Positions 10,043 through 20,437 of a DNA stretch of 64,000 bases are shown in pieces. The stretch covers positions 124,001-188,000 of the forward strand of contig NBIV01000016.1 in NCBI GenBank assembly GCA_003194525.1, read 5' to 3'. The number at the start of each line of letters is the position of its first letter. The first letter of the stretch is position 1. The stretch is from Gracilariopsis chorda. Taxonomy: Eukaryota > Rhodophyta > Florideophyceae > Gracilariales > Gracilariaceae. The notes under the pieces are model-generated. The model saw nothing but the letters and a program-made list of their open reading frames with translations, made no database searches and had not been told where the DNA came from. The translations under genes and the position numbers were made by a program.

Positions 10043-11214
10043 TTACTTATCCAAATCTTGATCCGTCGGTGATTCGTCATTACGTTCCTCAGGTAGATCA
10101 CTGGTGTGTGGGAAGACATTGAAACAAGAACAAAGAAAAAGTTAGCACCCAAGTCACTTCTGTTAGGTGAAAAGCATCAATCAGTAACATACCTTGTCCA
10201 GAGTGTGAGGTTGTCTCGCAGCAGTTGCATAATCAAAGTAGAATCCTTATATGAATCCTCATTGAGAGTATCCAGCTCAGCGATAGCATCATCGAAGGCT
10301 TGCTTAGCGAGACTGCACGCAGCGTCAGGGGCATCCAGAATTTCATAGTAGAAGACGGAAAAGTTGAGTGCCAGCCCCAGACGGATAGGGTGCGTGGGGG
10401 CAAGCTCAGTCATAGCAGTGTCCGTGGCCGACTTATAAGCCTCTAGTGAGGAATGTGCTGAATTTTTGCGATCTTCATCATTTGAAAACTCGGCAACGTA
10501 ACGATGATAGTCACCCTTCATTTTGTAGTAAAAGACCTTCGATTCACCTGACTTGGCGGACGGAATGAGGTTGTTGTCCAGCAAGTTGAGAATATCTTCG
10601 CAGATCTTGTTGAGTTCCTTTTCAATGGACATTCTGTACTCCTGGTTAGTGGAAGCGTTCTTGTCATGTCCCATCGATTCTTCCTTTTGCTCAATGGAGG
10701 AAATGATTCTCCACGATGCACGTAGTGAGCCGATAACGTTCTTGTAGGCCACGGACAGAAGGTTCCTCTCCTCAACACTAAGCTCCGGGGTAGAAGAATC
10801 AGTCAAATGGGCAACCTTGGTCATCTCCTTGACCATTTCTGATGAAGTTTGATTAGAACAGAGAGTTTTCAGCGCAACGCAGAAGGCAAGAGAGTTGCAT
10901 GGATGCAAGACAGAGTAAAGGGCAAAAAAGTTAGAGAATCTGCGGCATCGCACATATTGATGAGTTCCGTGGGTACATGCGCAGAAGGCAGCCGAAGCGT
11001 CAAGCGCGCAATGCGGGGTGCGCAGAATGCTGGTTGATAAGGCTCTGGTGCACATGTTGGGGAGTAGTGGTTTCGATTCGCGGGGTACACGCAGATCTGG
11101 TCAAGAAAAAGGAATCATCGCGGGACAGAAGGCTTCTGACATACCGTCGTAGCGCTCGGCCTGTTCGGCGAGCTTAGCGATGTAAACATGCCTTTCACGT
11201 GTTGCTTGGTCCAT
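10043..11214 (-). CDS. 14-3-3 protein
   Basis: Three exons: 11145-11214, 10193-10838 and 10043-10100, giving 257 aa. The donors are GTATGT both times and the acceptors CATCAG and CACCAG; all phases join. Exon 1 encodes [20 protein letters not shown] and the RYD of the canonical RYDEMV, completed across the intron. Exon 2 holds the family signatures [27 protein letters not shown], and near the end [11 protein letters not shown], completed to LWTSD by exon 3. The last exon encodes a variable acidic tail ([13 protein letters not shown]). 14-3-3 dimers bind phosphoserine/phosphothreonine motifs and regulate enzymes and signalling in the cytosol. The first intron (306 bp) is about three times longer than the others in this window. 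Confidence 0.95.
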
Positions 11215-12180
11215 GGTGAGAAAAGCGGCACGATCTCAGTTGGAAACGAAGAAGGCACGAAAAAGTGAGCACGAAAGGGTGCGAGGGTGCGGTGCTGTTG
11301 TAAGAATGTATAGGAACGGCTTGTGGAACAGATCCGGATATGAGAAGGGGTAGGCGGAGCGTGGAGAAGGCTCTGCGGATTATAAAAAAGGTCGCACCAG
11401 AAGAAGAACGTAGATAAGGCGGTACCCGTGATACACAGGCGGGAAGACTTCGGGGCGGGGATTCGTTTCGCGACCGGGGGTGGGGAGCGCAGTGAGTTGA
11501 AGCGATAGCCGTGGAAAGGCAGACTGTATGATAGCTACGCGAGCAAGACGGGCTGGCTCGTTGCACTTGCGTTGGGCGCAACGCTATTGAAAAATGTGAA
11601 AAATCTGCGGAAAAACTCGAGGGAAGGCGAGCAGCGTATGGCATCGCGTACCAAAGCGCGAATGTAAGGGCTGGGCATTACAGCGGCTGCCATTGGTCGA
11701 ATCCAAACGCGCTGAGCGCACGAACCCGTCGCAGCTCATCTTGTCTGTCGGATACCGTATCTAACTTAACTTATGTATCGTTGTAAGAGAAAATCAGCCA
11801 ACGCCTGCAGTTTACGGATCGCTAACCGCCAAACCAAACCATATGTTACCCTTGGTAGTCGTGCCCGGCATCGTACCACACTCCTCTCCTCTACGCTTCA
11901 GTTCTTCTCCGTAATTGATCGCCTCCATAAAGTACACACCCGCCGCGCACGACCACCCCCGTCTCGTTCCACCTCACCCGCCCTCGCCTCGTCCCCTCGC
12001 TACCCCAGTCTCGAGTTCGACCCGTCGCCGAACGACCACTCACCGCCCATTGCATCTTGTGCAAATCGCACTCTCATCGCCCCGTCAAACAAACAAACGC
12101 TCAACTTCCTGAGCAGCAATCGCACCTTTTTACCTTCCAGCCCTTCTAAACCGTACCACCCAACCGCCTGTAGCCTACCC
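11215..12180. other. divergent promoter region, pyrimidine-rich leader
   Basis: Lies between 14-3-3 (minus) and the gene at 12181 (plus). From about 11940 the plus strand becomes C/T-rich, as in the leaders of the other C-rich plus-strand genes here. An upstream in-frame extension to 11773 has a Ser/Pro/Arg composition that looks like translated leader, so it was not included in the CDS. Confidence 0.45.
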
Positions 12181-12876
12181 ATGCCTCCAGCCTTTAGTCT
12201 CTATTGCCAAGTGCCCGACCAATTACGCTGCAACACAACTCGCGTGTGTTCCCGGCGCGTCGCCTTGACAACTGTTCTCTCCATCTCTCTGCATATGCTG
12301 TCGTCCTCAAGCGCCGCTCAGCTACCTTCATTCGAGTTGGACGATAACACCGTAGCACACATTCTTCGACAAAACTGCTCCCCATTCATAGATGCGCTCT
12401 GTCCATTGCAGCCAAGCGTTCTGCTGTGGAGAGGAGCACAATCACGCTCCTTGTCGATTCTTGAGCTTTGCTCCCCTCCCTCCGACCTTCTACTCGAGGA
12501 AACATACGGAAAAGACGGCGTTTCGTTCTTTGAGTACTTGGAGGAGCACATTACCAACATCCATGATCCTTCGCAACGCGTTCTGCCGAGCAAAGCTCAT
12601 ATTGCCACCGGCAGTCGTTCCGTAGCGTCCGAGTGGGGTACCCCTACAACAATTTGGCCAGTTGGCTCCTTTAAGTACACATATTGGCAATCCCGTGCTC
12701 TAATCTACAAACAAGGTGAAGGCGTTTCTGACACCTTTTCCAAAGGAGGAACGCTTGTCAACGGTCTTCGTCTCAGAGAAGCTCTTCAGGACGGCAAAGA
12801 AATCATGTTTCAAGCTTCTGCTTTCTTTCAGCTTCGAGAAGATGTCGCAAGACGCATCCTTCCACAACTCTCATGA
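12181..12876 (+). CDS. uncharacterised protein, tentatively ADP-ribosyltransferase-like fold
   Basis: A 231-aa intronless frame from Met at 12181 (other possible starts: 11773 upstream, 12298 downstream). The first ~40 residues are rich in Arg, Ser and Thr with few acids, so organelle targeting is possible. The C-terminal ~170 residues show an order that recalls ADP-ribosyltransferases: an aromatic-Arg-Gly turn (LLWRGA), a Ser-containing strand (GSRSVASEWG), and a late Glu strand followed by a hydrophobic strand (GKEIMF, then ASAFFQL). The usual E-x-E pair is not present as such (Gly at -2 of the Glu), so activity is doubtful. This is pattern inference only; the family is otherwise unrecognised. 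Confidence 0.5.
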   Translation: MPPAFSLYCQVPDQLRCNTTRVCSRRVALTTVLSISLHMLSSSSAAQLPSFELDDNTVAHILRQNCSPFIDALCPLQPSVLLWRGAQSRSLSILELCSPPSDLLLEETYGKDGVSFFEYLEEHITNIHDPSQRVLPSKAHIATGSRSVASEWGTPTTIWPVGSFKYTYWQSRALIYKQGEGVSDTFSKGGTLVNGLRLREALQDGKEIMFQASAFFQLREDVARRILPQLS

Positions 12877-12903
12877 GAATCATCTTTGAGTTCAGGAGCC
12901 CCC

Positions 12904-15148
12904 TTACTGCCGTTCAAGCCGATATGGAATAGACCAACGGCTGTTTATCAACAATTTCTTCTTAGTACTCCTTCCTTTTCCTCGCTCATTGCGGACGCAG
13001 AGTCCATCCAATCTCCAAGTTCTTTCACAAACGTGGCAGCGTCTTCCTCATGCGGACAATGACTGTGATTGAAGAACATTGAAGTAGACACGAAAACAAC
13101 AACGTTCAGAACGGGTTTTGGGGGGTTAGAAATCTTTCAGATGTTTTGAAAGTGTAGGAGCTATAACTTACCCAGCATCAACGCGAACGACCCGGGCTTG
13201 AGGGTATTGGTTTTGGATAGTGTTCGCACGTTCTTTAGCGTTGTTCAGAGGATCAAGTTCGCCCTGAAACACAAGAAGAGGGCCTTCGTATTTTTGGAGC
13301 AGTTGAGAGAGTGATCGTGGAGGTGGGAGAACTAACCCGCTCGCAAGCACGCTCGCAGCACCAAAATCCATAGAGTTTCTTCTTATTTCTTGTGATAGCT
13401 GCTCGTCAGCCGCTTCTGGGTTTGTTGGGTAGACAAACTTTAAAGTCTTGTCGATTCGCCCTTGCAAACTCTTTAACAAAAACTTGGCAGCCAACATTCG
13501 TGCGGATACCGAATTCTTCATGAGCTGTTGGAAAGGTGAGTCCTTGCGTGGAGTCGTTGGCTGAGAGGAGTCTATGTCTTCCAACTTTCCAGCCGTATTG
13601 ATTAGACATACTCCTTTGCAAAGGCCTGGATAAGAATCGGCACCAAAGGCACACGCCAAGTATCCCCTATGTTATTAGACGCACAGTGATTGAGTTGTTT
13701 GACGAAGACATCAGTTAGTTACCCTTGTAATTCGGAAGGTTGCCCATTGAGCTCAAAGTGGAAGATTGTAACGCACCTATGCTATTCCCGGCAACAAAAA
13801 CAGGTCTCTGGATTACCCTTTCAACAAAGTCCCATATCATACACTCCCAAAGGTCTTGAGTATACTGAGTTGGTGGTTTCTCAGATCGCCCAAACCCGAC
13901 GAGGTCAACAGCATAAACATGAAAACGCTTTTTCAACTCCCGAATGCTTCTTCGGAAGTGTTGAGAACTAGCCCCGAATCCATGTACCAAGAGTAGCGGA
14001 GGTTTACCGTTTCCTGCATGCTCCTTACCTTCTTCTACATACCTCATCAAGTATCCTTTCCATTTCCAGAACTTTGCCCTGTGCTCTCCGTCCACTGTCC
14101 TGTTCAATGCAATATCGCGCCTGGCCAGCAAAGTGGCGAATTCCTTCGCCTCCAGGAGATTGAGAATCTGTTTCGCGCCGTCGCGGTAGAAGGGCCACCA
14201 CCTTCGCCCATTGCTCCTTTCGTACTCACAAACTACTTCATGTATTCGTTTTGGAGATAAGGCTCCCTGTCTTAACACCTCAGCCAGTGACCGGCCTATA
14301 TCAGGGTTTTCATAGGCATCTGAGCTTCTCAAAACAGCTTTCAATGCAGTTTCCCCGAATTGTGCCATATCTGCGTTCATCTTGATTGCACGAACGTGTG
14401 CCTGATCCTTCTCAAACTCAGTATCAAATTGCTGGCGTTCTTCGCTGAGTCCGCGGGCTTCGAGTACTTTTCTGGCTATGTCGGGAAGCGGAAAGTCTTG
14501 GTTAGTAAATCCAGTTCCAGGATATACTGGTTGCTGTTCATCTCCAGGTAGGCTGGGAGTTGACGAATTCAGCCGTTTCGACCATCTTCGGAACTTTGGG
14601 AATTCATCTGGCAACTCAGCCCATACTTCGCTAGTATCGCAATCCCATAAGCCTGTCCTCCATGTTTTCACCTCAGTTATTCCTTGCACTTGGCTCTGAA
14701 CCTCCGCCACAACAGAGAAGGCTTCATGCTCAACATCCATTTGCACGTGCACTCTGTCTGCTTCATATTCTTTCAAAAAGCTGACTACTCCTGTGGCTTC
14801 ATCTTCTGCGAAGCGTAACACCAGATGCGAGCCTCTCTCGTTGAGTTCTGCTTGCAGACGCTTCGCCGCTTCTAACGTCTGAAGGGGTGTAGTGGGTGTA
14901 CAGACAAGCAGTGGAGCTACGGCTTCTGGCATTCGCCTGATTGCTGCTTCAAGCCCTGGATGATTCTCTGTTCTCAGGTCACCATCTCGAAACCATACGA
15001 CCGCACGACGAGGACTTTTCGAGGCTATATCTTCACCGGACGCTGACATGCACATCGCCCGGCTTCTTTTCTGGCTTTGTTCATTATTGTGGAAAGGCTT
15101 CCCAAGAAAACTGTTTACAAATGCAAGCTCCGACATCGTGGGTGCCAC
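12904..15148 (-). CDS. photolyase-like N-domain fused to alpha/beta hydrolase, plastid-type plant/algal fusion
   Basis: Three exons: 13773-15148, 13172-13666, 12904-13063. The first third (about residues 45-210) is a DNA-photolyase N-terminal Rossmann domain (AVVWFRDGDLRTENHPGL, then PLLVCTP). The FAD-binding photolyase domain is absent. The second part is an alpha/beta hydrolase: LLVHGFGAS oxyanion loop, DLVGFGRSEKP, nucleophile elbow VAGNSIG (Ser), and acid/His region LDPLNNAKER and DAGHCPHEED. This fusion is known from land plants and algae (Arabidopsis At4g25290 type); its substrate is unknown. The N-terminus has Met, Ser and Arg-rich sequence that may be a transit peptide. The junction of exons 1 and 2 inserts one Ala after GNSIG. 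In exon 3 the frame appears to slip after FVKE (see findings), giving a basic tail in place of the expected final helix. Confidence 0.8.
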
Positions 15149-15800
15149 TGATATGGATTAGGCAATGCTATGGGACGGGGCTTGAAGGTCTTCTATGTCT
15201 TCGAAATATAAATTGCCGTGACGACACAGGATATGAATTATACTAAACTACATATCTAAAGAATTCCAGCGTTCCTGTTCAGAGGTTAAGGGTTGCGAGT
15301 TTGCTTGGCTCACAACCGCTCTGGTCATAAACCCGTTACCGTCAGTAGGTGTGTGCCCTACATCTCGATCAATCGAAAGCCCACCGAAAACCGATGGTGG
15401 GGTTGACCGTCAACCGTTGACGCATGCACGAATGAACCTTTGGTAATTGGTACGGACAGATGTATGGCAAGAGAAGCTTAACTTCATGTCCACAAATTGG
15501 GATGTGTAGGGCCAAGAAGATGTGTAGCCATATTTTATTGCAGATCAGAATAAATTATGCAGAACAAACTCGATCTACAAACACGGTGAATTGTACAACA
15601 CGTGTACAATCTTTCAGCCTTTTTGACTCGCGGCGTAAACGATCGAATGAATAAACATCCTGGGTGAGTGGTGGGTTCGCACGGTTTGCAAAAAAAGAAA
15701 GTACATCTGTATCTTACATCCAGCCTCAGAATTCTGAACAAGGGTAAGTTACCCGTGTTCGGAAACTTCCGCACAGCTCTCTGATCCCAAACCTGGAGAT
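15149..15800. other. intergenic, no gene seen
   Basis: AT-richer spacer upstream of two divergent genes. It includes a short inverted repeat, GGTGGGGTTGACCGTCAACC, near 15397 (GGTTGACCGTCAACC, arms GGTTGAC/GTCAACC). Confidence 0.4.
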
Positions 15801-17649
15801 TTGATCCATTGGATCAAATCAGTAGGCCGCCGCCTTCCTGATCACCGCTCCAATTCCTCCTTCTCTCTAGAGAATGACGCGGAAGACGACCAATCCCCCG
15901 CAAAGAAGCCCCGACCGGATCCTACACCACCCACGGCCGTCACCACTCCTGTATCTTCTCCGCTTCAACCCAAAGCTCCGTCCCCCTCCCCACCAAGGCC
16001 ACCAAACAGCGACACTCCTTCATCGCGTGCTGCCTCAGCTTTTCGATCCCCGATCTCTAGAGCTCCCGTTGCAGCTCCCGCAGGCTCTCTTTCTTTGCTC
16101 AACGTCACTGCCTTTCAGCCTCGACAACAGTCACTCCCGCTTCCCTTGAACTCTCCGAAGATCCCTCCCGCCGCCGTTTCACCTCCGCTTCTATCTGGTG
16201 CGACACCGAGATCACCAAACGCCCCTGCGACCCCCCCCCGCACCGTCGCTAACCCTTAATCCCACCCCCCCCCCAACTTCCACCACCCCGCACGTCGCAT
16301 CTGTTTCCGCGAAAACAGCCGCGCGCCCTACGAAGCCTAAACCTCCGCAGACAACCGTTTCTACACCTCCCATTCCCAATCACACACCCCTGACCATATC
16401 ACCTTCTGTATCCGCGGCCCCCAAATTACCTTCACCCCTAACGAGCAAGCCTGCCCCCACCATTTCCAACCCACCCTCGCCAGTGACAACTAAACCCACG
16501 TCTCCCGGCGTCAAGCTTACTTCTCCAGCAACAAAGAAACCCACTCCCGCCCCTTCCGTTAATTCACCAATGCAGAACACGCTTGTTCAGCCAGCGCAAC
16601 CATCTCCCGTGCATGGCTCATCCCCCCATCACGCCGCGCAAAGCACACGATCCCCTCAAGTTGCGCCGCTGACTCACGATCATCTTATCAACACTTGGGC
16701 TCCGAAGGTTACGGATGGCAGTGACTGGGACCGACTCGTCTTTTTCAAGCACAGACCACAGCGATATGATTTTGGCAACTCTGCGTATATATCCGACTTT
16801 TCTCCATTCTCAGCTGTCGTTGCCGAAGTTGGTGGTTCTTGACCTTCATCGGTTTGTGCTGTTTGCGGTGGCGCCTATAACTTAACTCCTTGCAACGGCT
16901 GTGTATGTGCATTTCATGCTACGTGCGTAAGCCTGTACCCTGTTACTACAGCGCCATGGTTTTGCAAGGGCTGCCGTTCGGCGGGAGTACCTGACAACAA
17001 ATTACCTCCAATCCCTGACCCGCCAACGAATCTTACCGGCGCCGCTCAGCCATTACACCGCCCTATTGTCGATTCCCAAGAAGGGAATCCCATTGACCTC
17101 ACTCTTCACCCGGGACTTCTGAAGATGCTCCGCGACCAATACGGGGGACATGACTGGCTCCAATGTTCTGTTTGTAAGCGACGACGACTAGTAATGAAAG
17201 GGGTTCTCTCGGAATCTGTTGATCTTCCGTTCAAGTGTGAAAACGCATGTTGGCTGCCTGAGAGCGATCGCCACTGCCAGTCACCAATGGACCCTGCAAC
17301 ACAACGTGCTGAGAAGTTCATCAATGAGCAAGCAATGCTCCGTCCAATGTGACGCAAGGCTCGTTTCGAGTTCGGCTTTGGTGATGGCTCCGATGATGAA
17401 GATACCATCATAAAGCGCTCGCCGATGAAGGTGAAGCTCTCCTCTAAACCGCTTTCTACACGATCTAACAAAGAAAACACGCACGTACCGAATGGTGTTC
17501 CTGGCTCTACTCACACCAGACCCTCAGAGCCTATCCCAGATACTAAAACTAGAGGAACAGTGCTCTTTGCTGCATGGAAAAAGGACAGAAACATGTTCAG
17601 TAGCAGTACGAAAATAGCTGATAGACTTTACAACACCACAAGAGTCTAG
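15801..17649 (+). pseudogene. PHD-finger + CW-zinc-finger chromatin reader, disrupted by one frameshift and two in-frame TGA codons
   Basis: The coding trail starts with a Pro/Ser-rich disordered region (15801 to about 16230), shifts frame near a C run at 16231-16239, and continues Pro/Thr/Lys-rich to 16839. A TGA (16840-16842) follows, then in the same frame a PHD finger: CAVCGG, CNGCVC, FHATC and WFCKGC supply Cys4-His-Cys3. A linker leads to a CW zinc finger at about 17150-17290: HDWLQCSVC, then LPFKC and C near RHCQ. A second in-frame TGA lies at 17350-17352, and a further Ser/Lys-rich reading runs to TAG at 17649. PHD and CW modules read histone H3 tails. All zinc ligands are intact despite the stops, so decay is recent, or the sequence has errors, or the stops are bypassed. 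No introns that remove the stops were found. Confidence 0.65.
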
Positions 17650-17732
17650 GAGAAAACTCCCTTCTCGGTCCGCGGATTCCAAGGCAGATAAACACAAAGA
17701 ATGCACACTGGGCAAACTATCCAAGCACTGCT

Positions 17733-20363
17733 TTAGATCGCTTCTGCTGCTTCGGCAGTGGTCATTAGCTGGGTTTCATCTTCTAAGTTCAGGAGTTCCA
17801 TGTCATCATCCTCGGCATCTGGTGCACTGAGATGCCAATCAGAGATTTCTTCGTCGTCCAAGAACTTTGAATACGCTTCCCCGCTCCCCATAACCTCTGA
17901 CCCAACTCCCGGTACAGCGTCCCTTACCCACCCCAACCTGAGGTCCATATATGCTTTCCTATTGGACATCTCTGTAGCCTTGCTTCTACTTCGAAGTAAA
18001 GATTCGTTAAACGCACAGAAGATGAGCTTTGAGACCTTGCTTTGATGTAGTCTGTTCCTCGTTGGCGTCCTTATTCTGCCTTGAAGCGAAAAACTCCTTT
18101 CGACGCTCGCAGAAGAAGGACTTGCGCACAGAATGTGGAGCGCAAACTGCCTGAGCAAAGTTTTCTCCGCCACTTCGCTCCAGTAAAAAACTGGTGTACT
18201 GCTGTACATCATCAGGACTCTACGAGAAACTGGATCAAATGCTTGTGACTTCCATGACATGCGTTGGTTCACAAATTCCTGACAAAGCCTGTCAATTGCC
18301 CCATCTACACCGTCATCGCTTTCCATTTTTTTCGAGCGCGGGAAGCTATCTGAGCGCACAAACAAACCAATCTGGGTCGCGATTGCCTCATTATGTCCCT
18401 GCATCTCCTGACTGAGGCTTCGAAGGTCTAACAAAAAAGCCACCTGATGGATCGTCGTAACCAAAGGAATCTTACGCCCCACACCATTCAAGCGGTGATC
18501 AAACACTTGAAGTATTTGATATTTTCGCGCGCTGGTGTAGAATGGGGTTAGCGGAAGCAGCTGCAGCTTTCGGCGGAGCTGCATGGTTGCGGGGTAAACC
18601 TCAGATATGAGAGAGGTCTCATCATCAAAAAGGCGCAAATACTGCCTCACCAATCTGAGGATATGGTAGATATCGAGAGCACTCTCGTGAAGCGAGTCGT
18701 CCTTCACCGTATCCTCAAAAACTCCACGCCGTTCGTTGTGCCGTCTGCCAAATAAGTTCTCTCTGAAATCACTGCACTCAATAACCTTTCTTAACACCAC
18801 TTTGCTCCTCAAAAAAGAGCTTAACATTGACTCCGACGAAGCAAAACGAGTCGGAGCCATTCGTTGCGGTAAAATAACAGCACCTGGGAGAGATACTCTG
18901 CCATACTTGTCATACGTATTTGAAGTCGTTTCCGTTACCAACTCTTTGTTGTAAAGCGCCTTAAATTCCTTCAACCTGTGGTAGAGCTTTGAATGATTCC
19001 GCACTTCACTCACAACGGTGGAGACCATATCCAAAATTTCTCCTACCCAAGGAAGCTTGCCAAAGTCCTGCATGAGCAGGTTAGCTAAATGGGTCTGGTC
19101 TTGAATCGGAAGAACATGATTGTGCGCGTCTGCCAGAGAGTTTTTGGCTTTAACGCAACTGCTGGTATTGTCGCTCACAACAGCACATACCCTCTTCATA
19201 CTCCCAAACTCCGAGAAAACCTCCGTCATCACGCGACAGTAAAAAGCTGCGTCGCAGCTCTCCGATCCGGTATAAACGGATTTAAGAAAAAAGGTCCGAC
19301 GCACTCGCTCGACTCCAGTGAGTGACAACAAAACATTTACGACTCCTTCACCGTTGACATCGGTCCATCCGTCGAAGACTAATGTAGCAAACGTTGCGGA
19401 CAATGCAGAGGTTATGGATTCTTTCACTCGGTCGAAAACCGATTTGTGGTACAAATCAAGGGTTTTGGTCTCCATGCGTTTGGCTGTCGGTATCTGTTCT
19501 GCAATATCCGCATTCGCAACCCGAATTAGTTGATATAAAAGATCCTGCCCTGGTTCGCGAGAAAGCAGAGAGAACGGGAGCATTTTTGTGACGAACAGTT
19601 TGGTCAGTAGTTCATTAAACTTTGTGCGCTTCGTATAGGAATCGTCACTATCCGCTTGATTTGAATCCCTCGAGTCCGCAAATGCTCCACTACCAGACAT
19701 TAGGATCTCTCCAGAACTTTTCGATTGAGGTGTAGAGCGGCGTCGTCTTCTTTTAGATGGTGTCATTGGAACACCGAAAAGCTCTGAGTTTCCTTTCCGT
19801 AAGTGCTCGTTGTAGTACTTGGCCAGTCGCTCGTTTTCCAACAGTCTCTTTCGAGTTGATGGAGATATTCGGCGGCAGCGAAGTAAGTGCCGACCTAGCT
19901 GTGATGTGTTAGGTACCTTGGCTTTTGTAGACGATTGACAGGTCTTGCACGTGAGACATTGTACAGCGTTTGAGCTGTTTGTTGCGGTAACTGTTGTACT
20001 GGTAAAACATTCCTCTGTCCACCAGGCTTTTGGGCGTCCTCCTTTTGCCCTTGGGTAGTTGGTAGAAGAGCCCAGTGCTTGTGGCGCAGGTTCGACTGGA
20101 GTGCTGCTGATTTCCTGGGACATGTCAGAGTATGTTACCAGTCGGTGTCGCGTGCTTTCCGACGAAGAGGAAACGCGCTGCGCTTGGAAAAGGTTGTGGA
20201 CACGAGGCAACACTGCAGCTGTAATCAGCGTGAGGGGGAGATTATAAAGCCAGAGGATTATTGACTCAGTCAAGCTGAGATACCTCCGAAAAGCAGAAGT
20301 GGGTCGGGCTTCCAGCAAAAAACTTTGTTCATTACACCGGATGTAACTTGCAATGGACTGCAA
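17733..20363 (-). CDS. hAT-superfamily transposase
   Basis: An uninterrupted frame of up to 876 aa; the Met at 20123 (MSQEISST) is the likelier start, giving 796 aa. Domains in order: a BED-like zinc finger (CLTCKTC, then LGRHLLRC), a basic nuclear-localisation stretch (SKRRRRRS), a DUF659-type catalytic core with FDGWTD and VVSDNTS (candidate acidic residues), and the C-terminal hAT dimerisation block (LHILCASPSSASVERSFS, then RNRL). The tail is acidic. hAT transposases cut and paste with 8-bp target duplications. I could not find convincing terminal repeats, so the element's edges are unresolved and domestication cannot be excluded. Confidence 0.9.
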   Translation of the reverse strand: MQSIASYIRCNEQSFLLEARPTSAFRRYLSLTESIILWLYNLPLTLITAAVLPRVHNLFQAQRVSSSSESTRHRLVTYSDMSQEISSTPVEPAPQALGSSTNYPRAKGGRPKAWWTEECFTSTTVTATNSSNAVQCLTCKTCQSSTKAKVPNTSQLGRHLLRCRRISPSTRKRLLENERLAKYYNEHLRKGNSELFGVPMTPSKRRRRRSTPQSKSSGEILMSGSGAFADSRDSNQADSDDSYTKRTKFNELLTKLFVTKMLPFSLLSREPGQDLLYQLIRVANADIAEQIPTAKRMETKTLDLYHKSVFDRVKESITSALSATFATLVFDGWTDVNGEGVVNVLLSLTGVERVRRTFFLKSVYTGSESCDAAFYCRVMTEVFSEFGSMKRVCAVVSDNTSSCVKAKNSLADAHNHVLPIQDQTHLANLLMQDFGKLPWVGEILDMVSTVVSEVRNHSKLYHRLKEFKALYNKELVTETTSNTYDKYGRVSLPGAVILPQRMAPTRFASSESMLSSFLRSKVVLRKVIECSDFRENLFGRRHNERRGVFEDTVKDDSLHESALDIYHILRLVRQYLRLFDDETSLISEVYPATMQLRRKLQLLPLTPFYTSARKYQILQVFDHRLNGVGRKIPLVTTIHQVAFLLDLRSLSQEMQGHNEAIATQIGLFVRSDSFPRSKKMESDDGVDGAIDRLCQEFVNQRMSWKSQAFDPVSRRVLMMYSSTPVFYWSEVAEKTLLRQFALHILCASPSSASVERSFSLQGRIRTPTRNRLHQSKVSKLIFCAFNESLLRSRSKATEMSNRKAYMDLRLGWVRDAVPGVGSEVMGSGEAYSKFLDDEEISDWHLSAPDAEDDDMELLNLEDETQLMTTAEAAEAI

Positions 20364-20370
20364 GTTACAT
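20341..20370. repeat. perfect 12-bp inverted repeat (hairpin)
   Basis: ATGTAACTTGCA at 20341-20352 and TGCAAGTTACAT at 20359-20370 are exact reverse complements with a 6-base loop. The hairpin spans the extreme upstream part of the hAT open frame and lies about 70 bp from the edge of the Tigger-like element. Role unknown. Confidence 0.7.
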
Positions 20371-20437
20371 TTATCGAAATCTACACTTGAAACGACTGCA
20401 TAGCATTCGTATTATGAATACAGTGGGTACTACTATA

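Noticed and set aside
16840-16842. TGA read as selenocysteine in the PHD/CW gene
   Set aside because: No partner redox motif, the codon lies in a linker, and a second TGA follows at 17350; Arg codon mutation or error is simpler.
17650-20437. Terminal repeats for the hAT gene
   Set aside because: Short matches such as GAATGC on both sides are too short and not placed at plausible ends.
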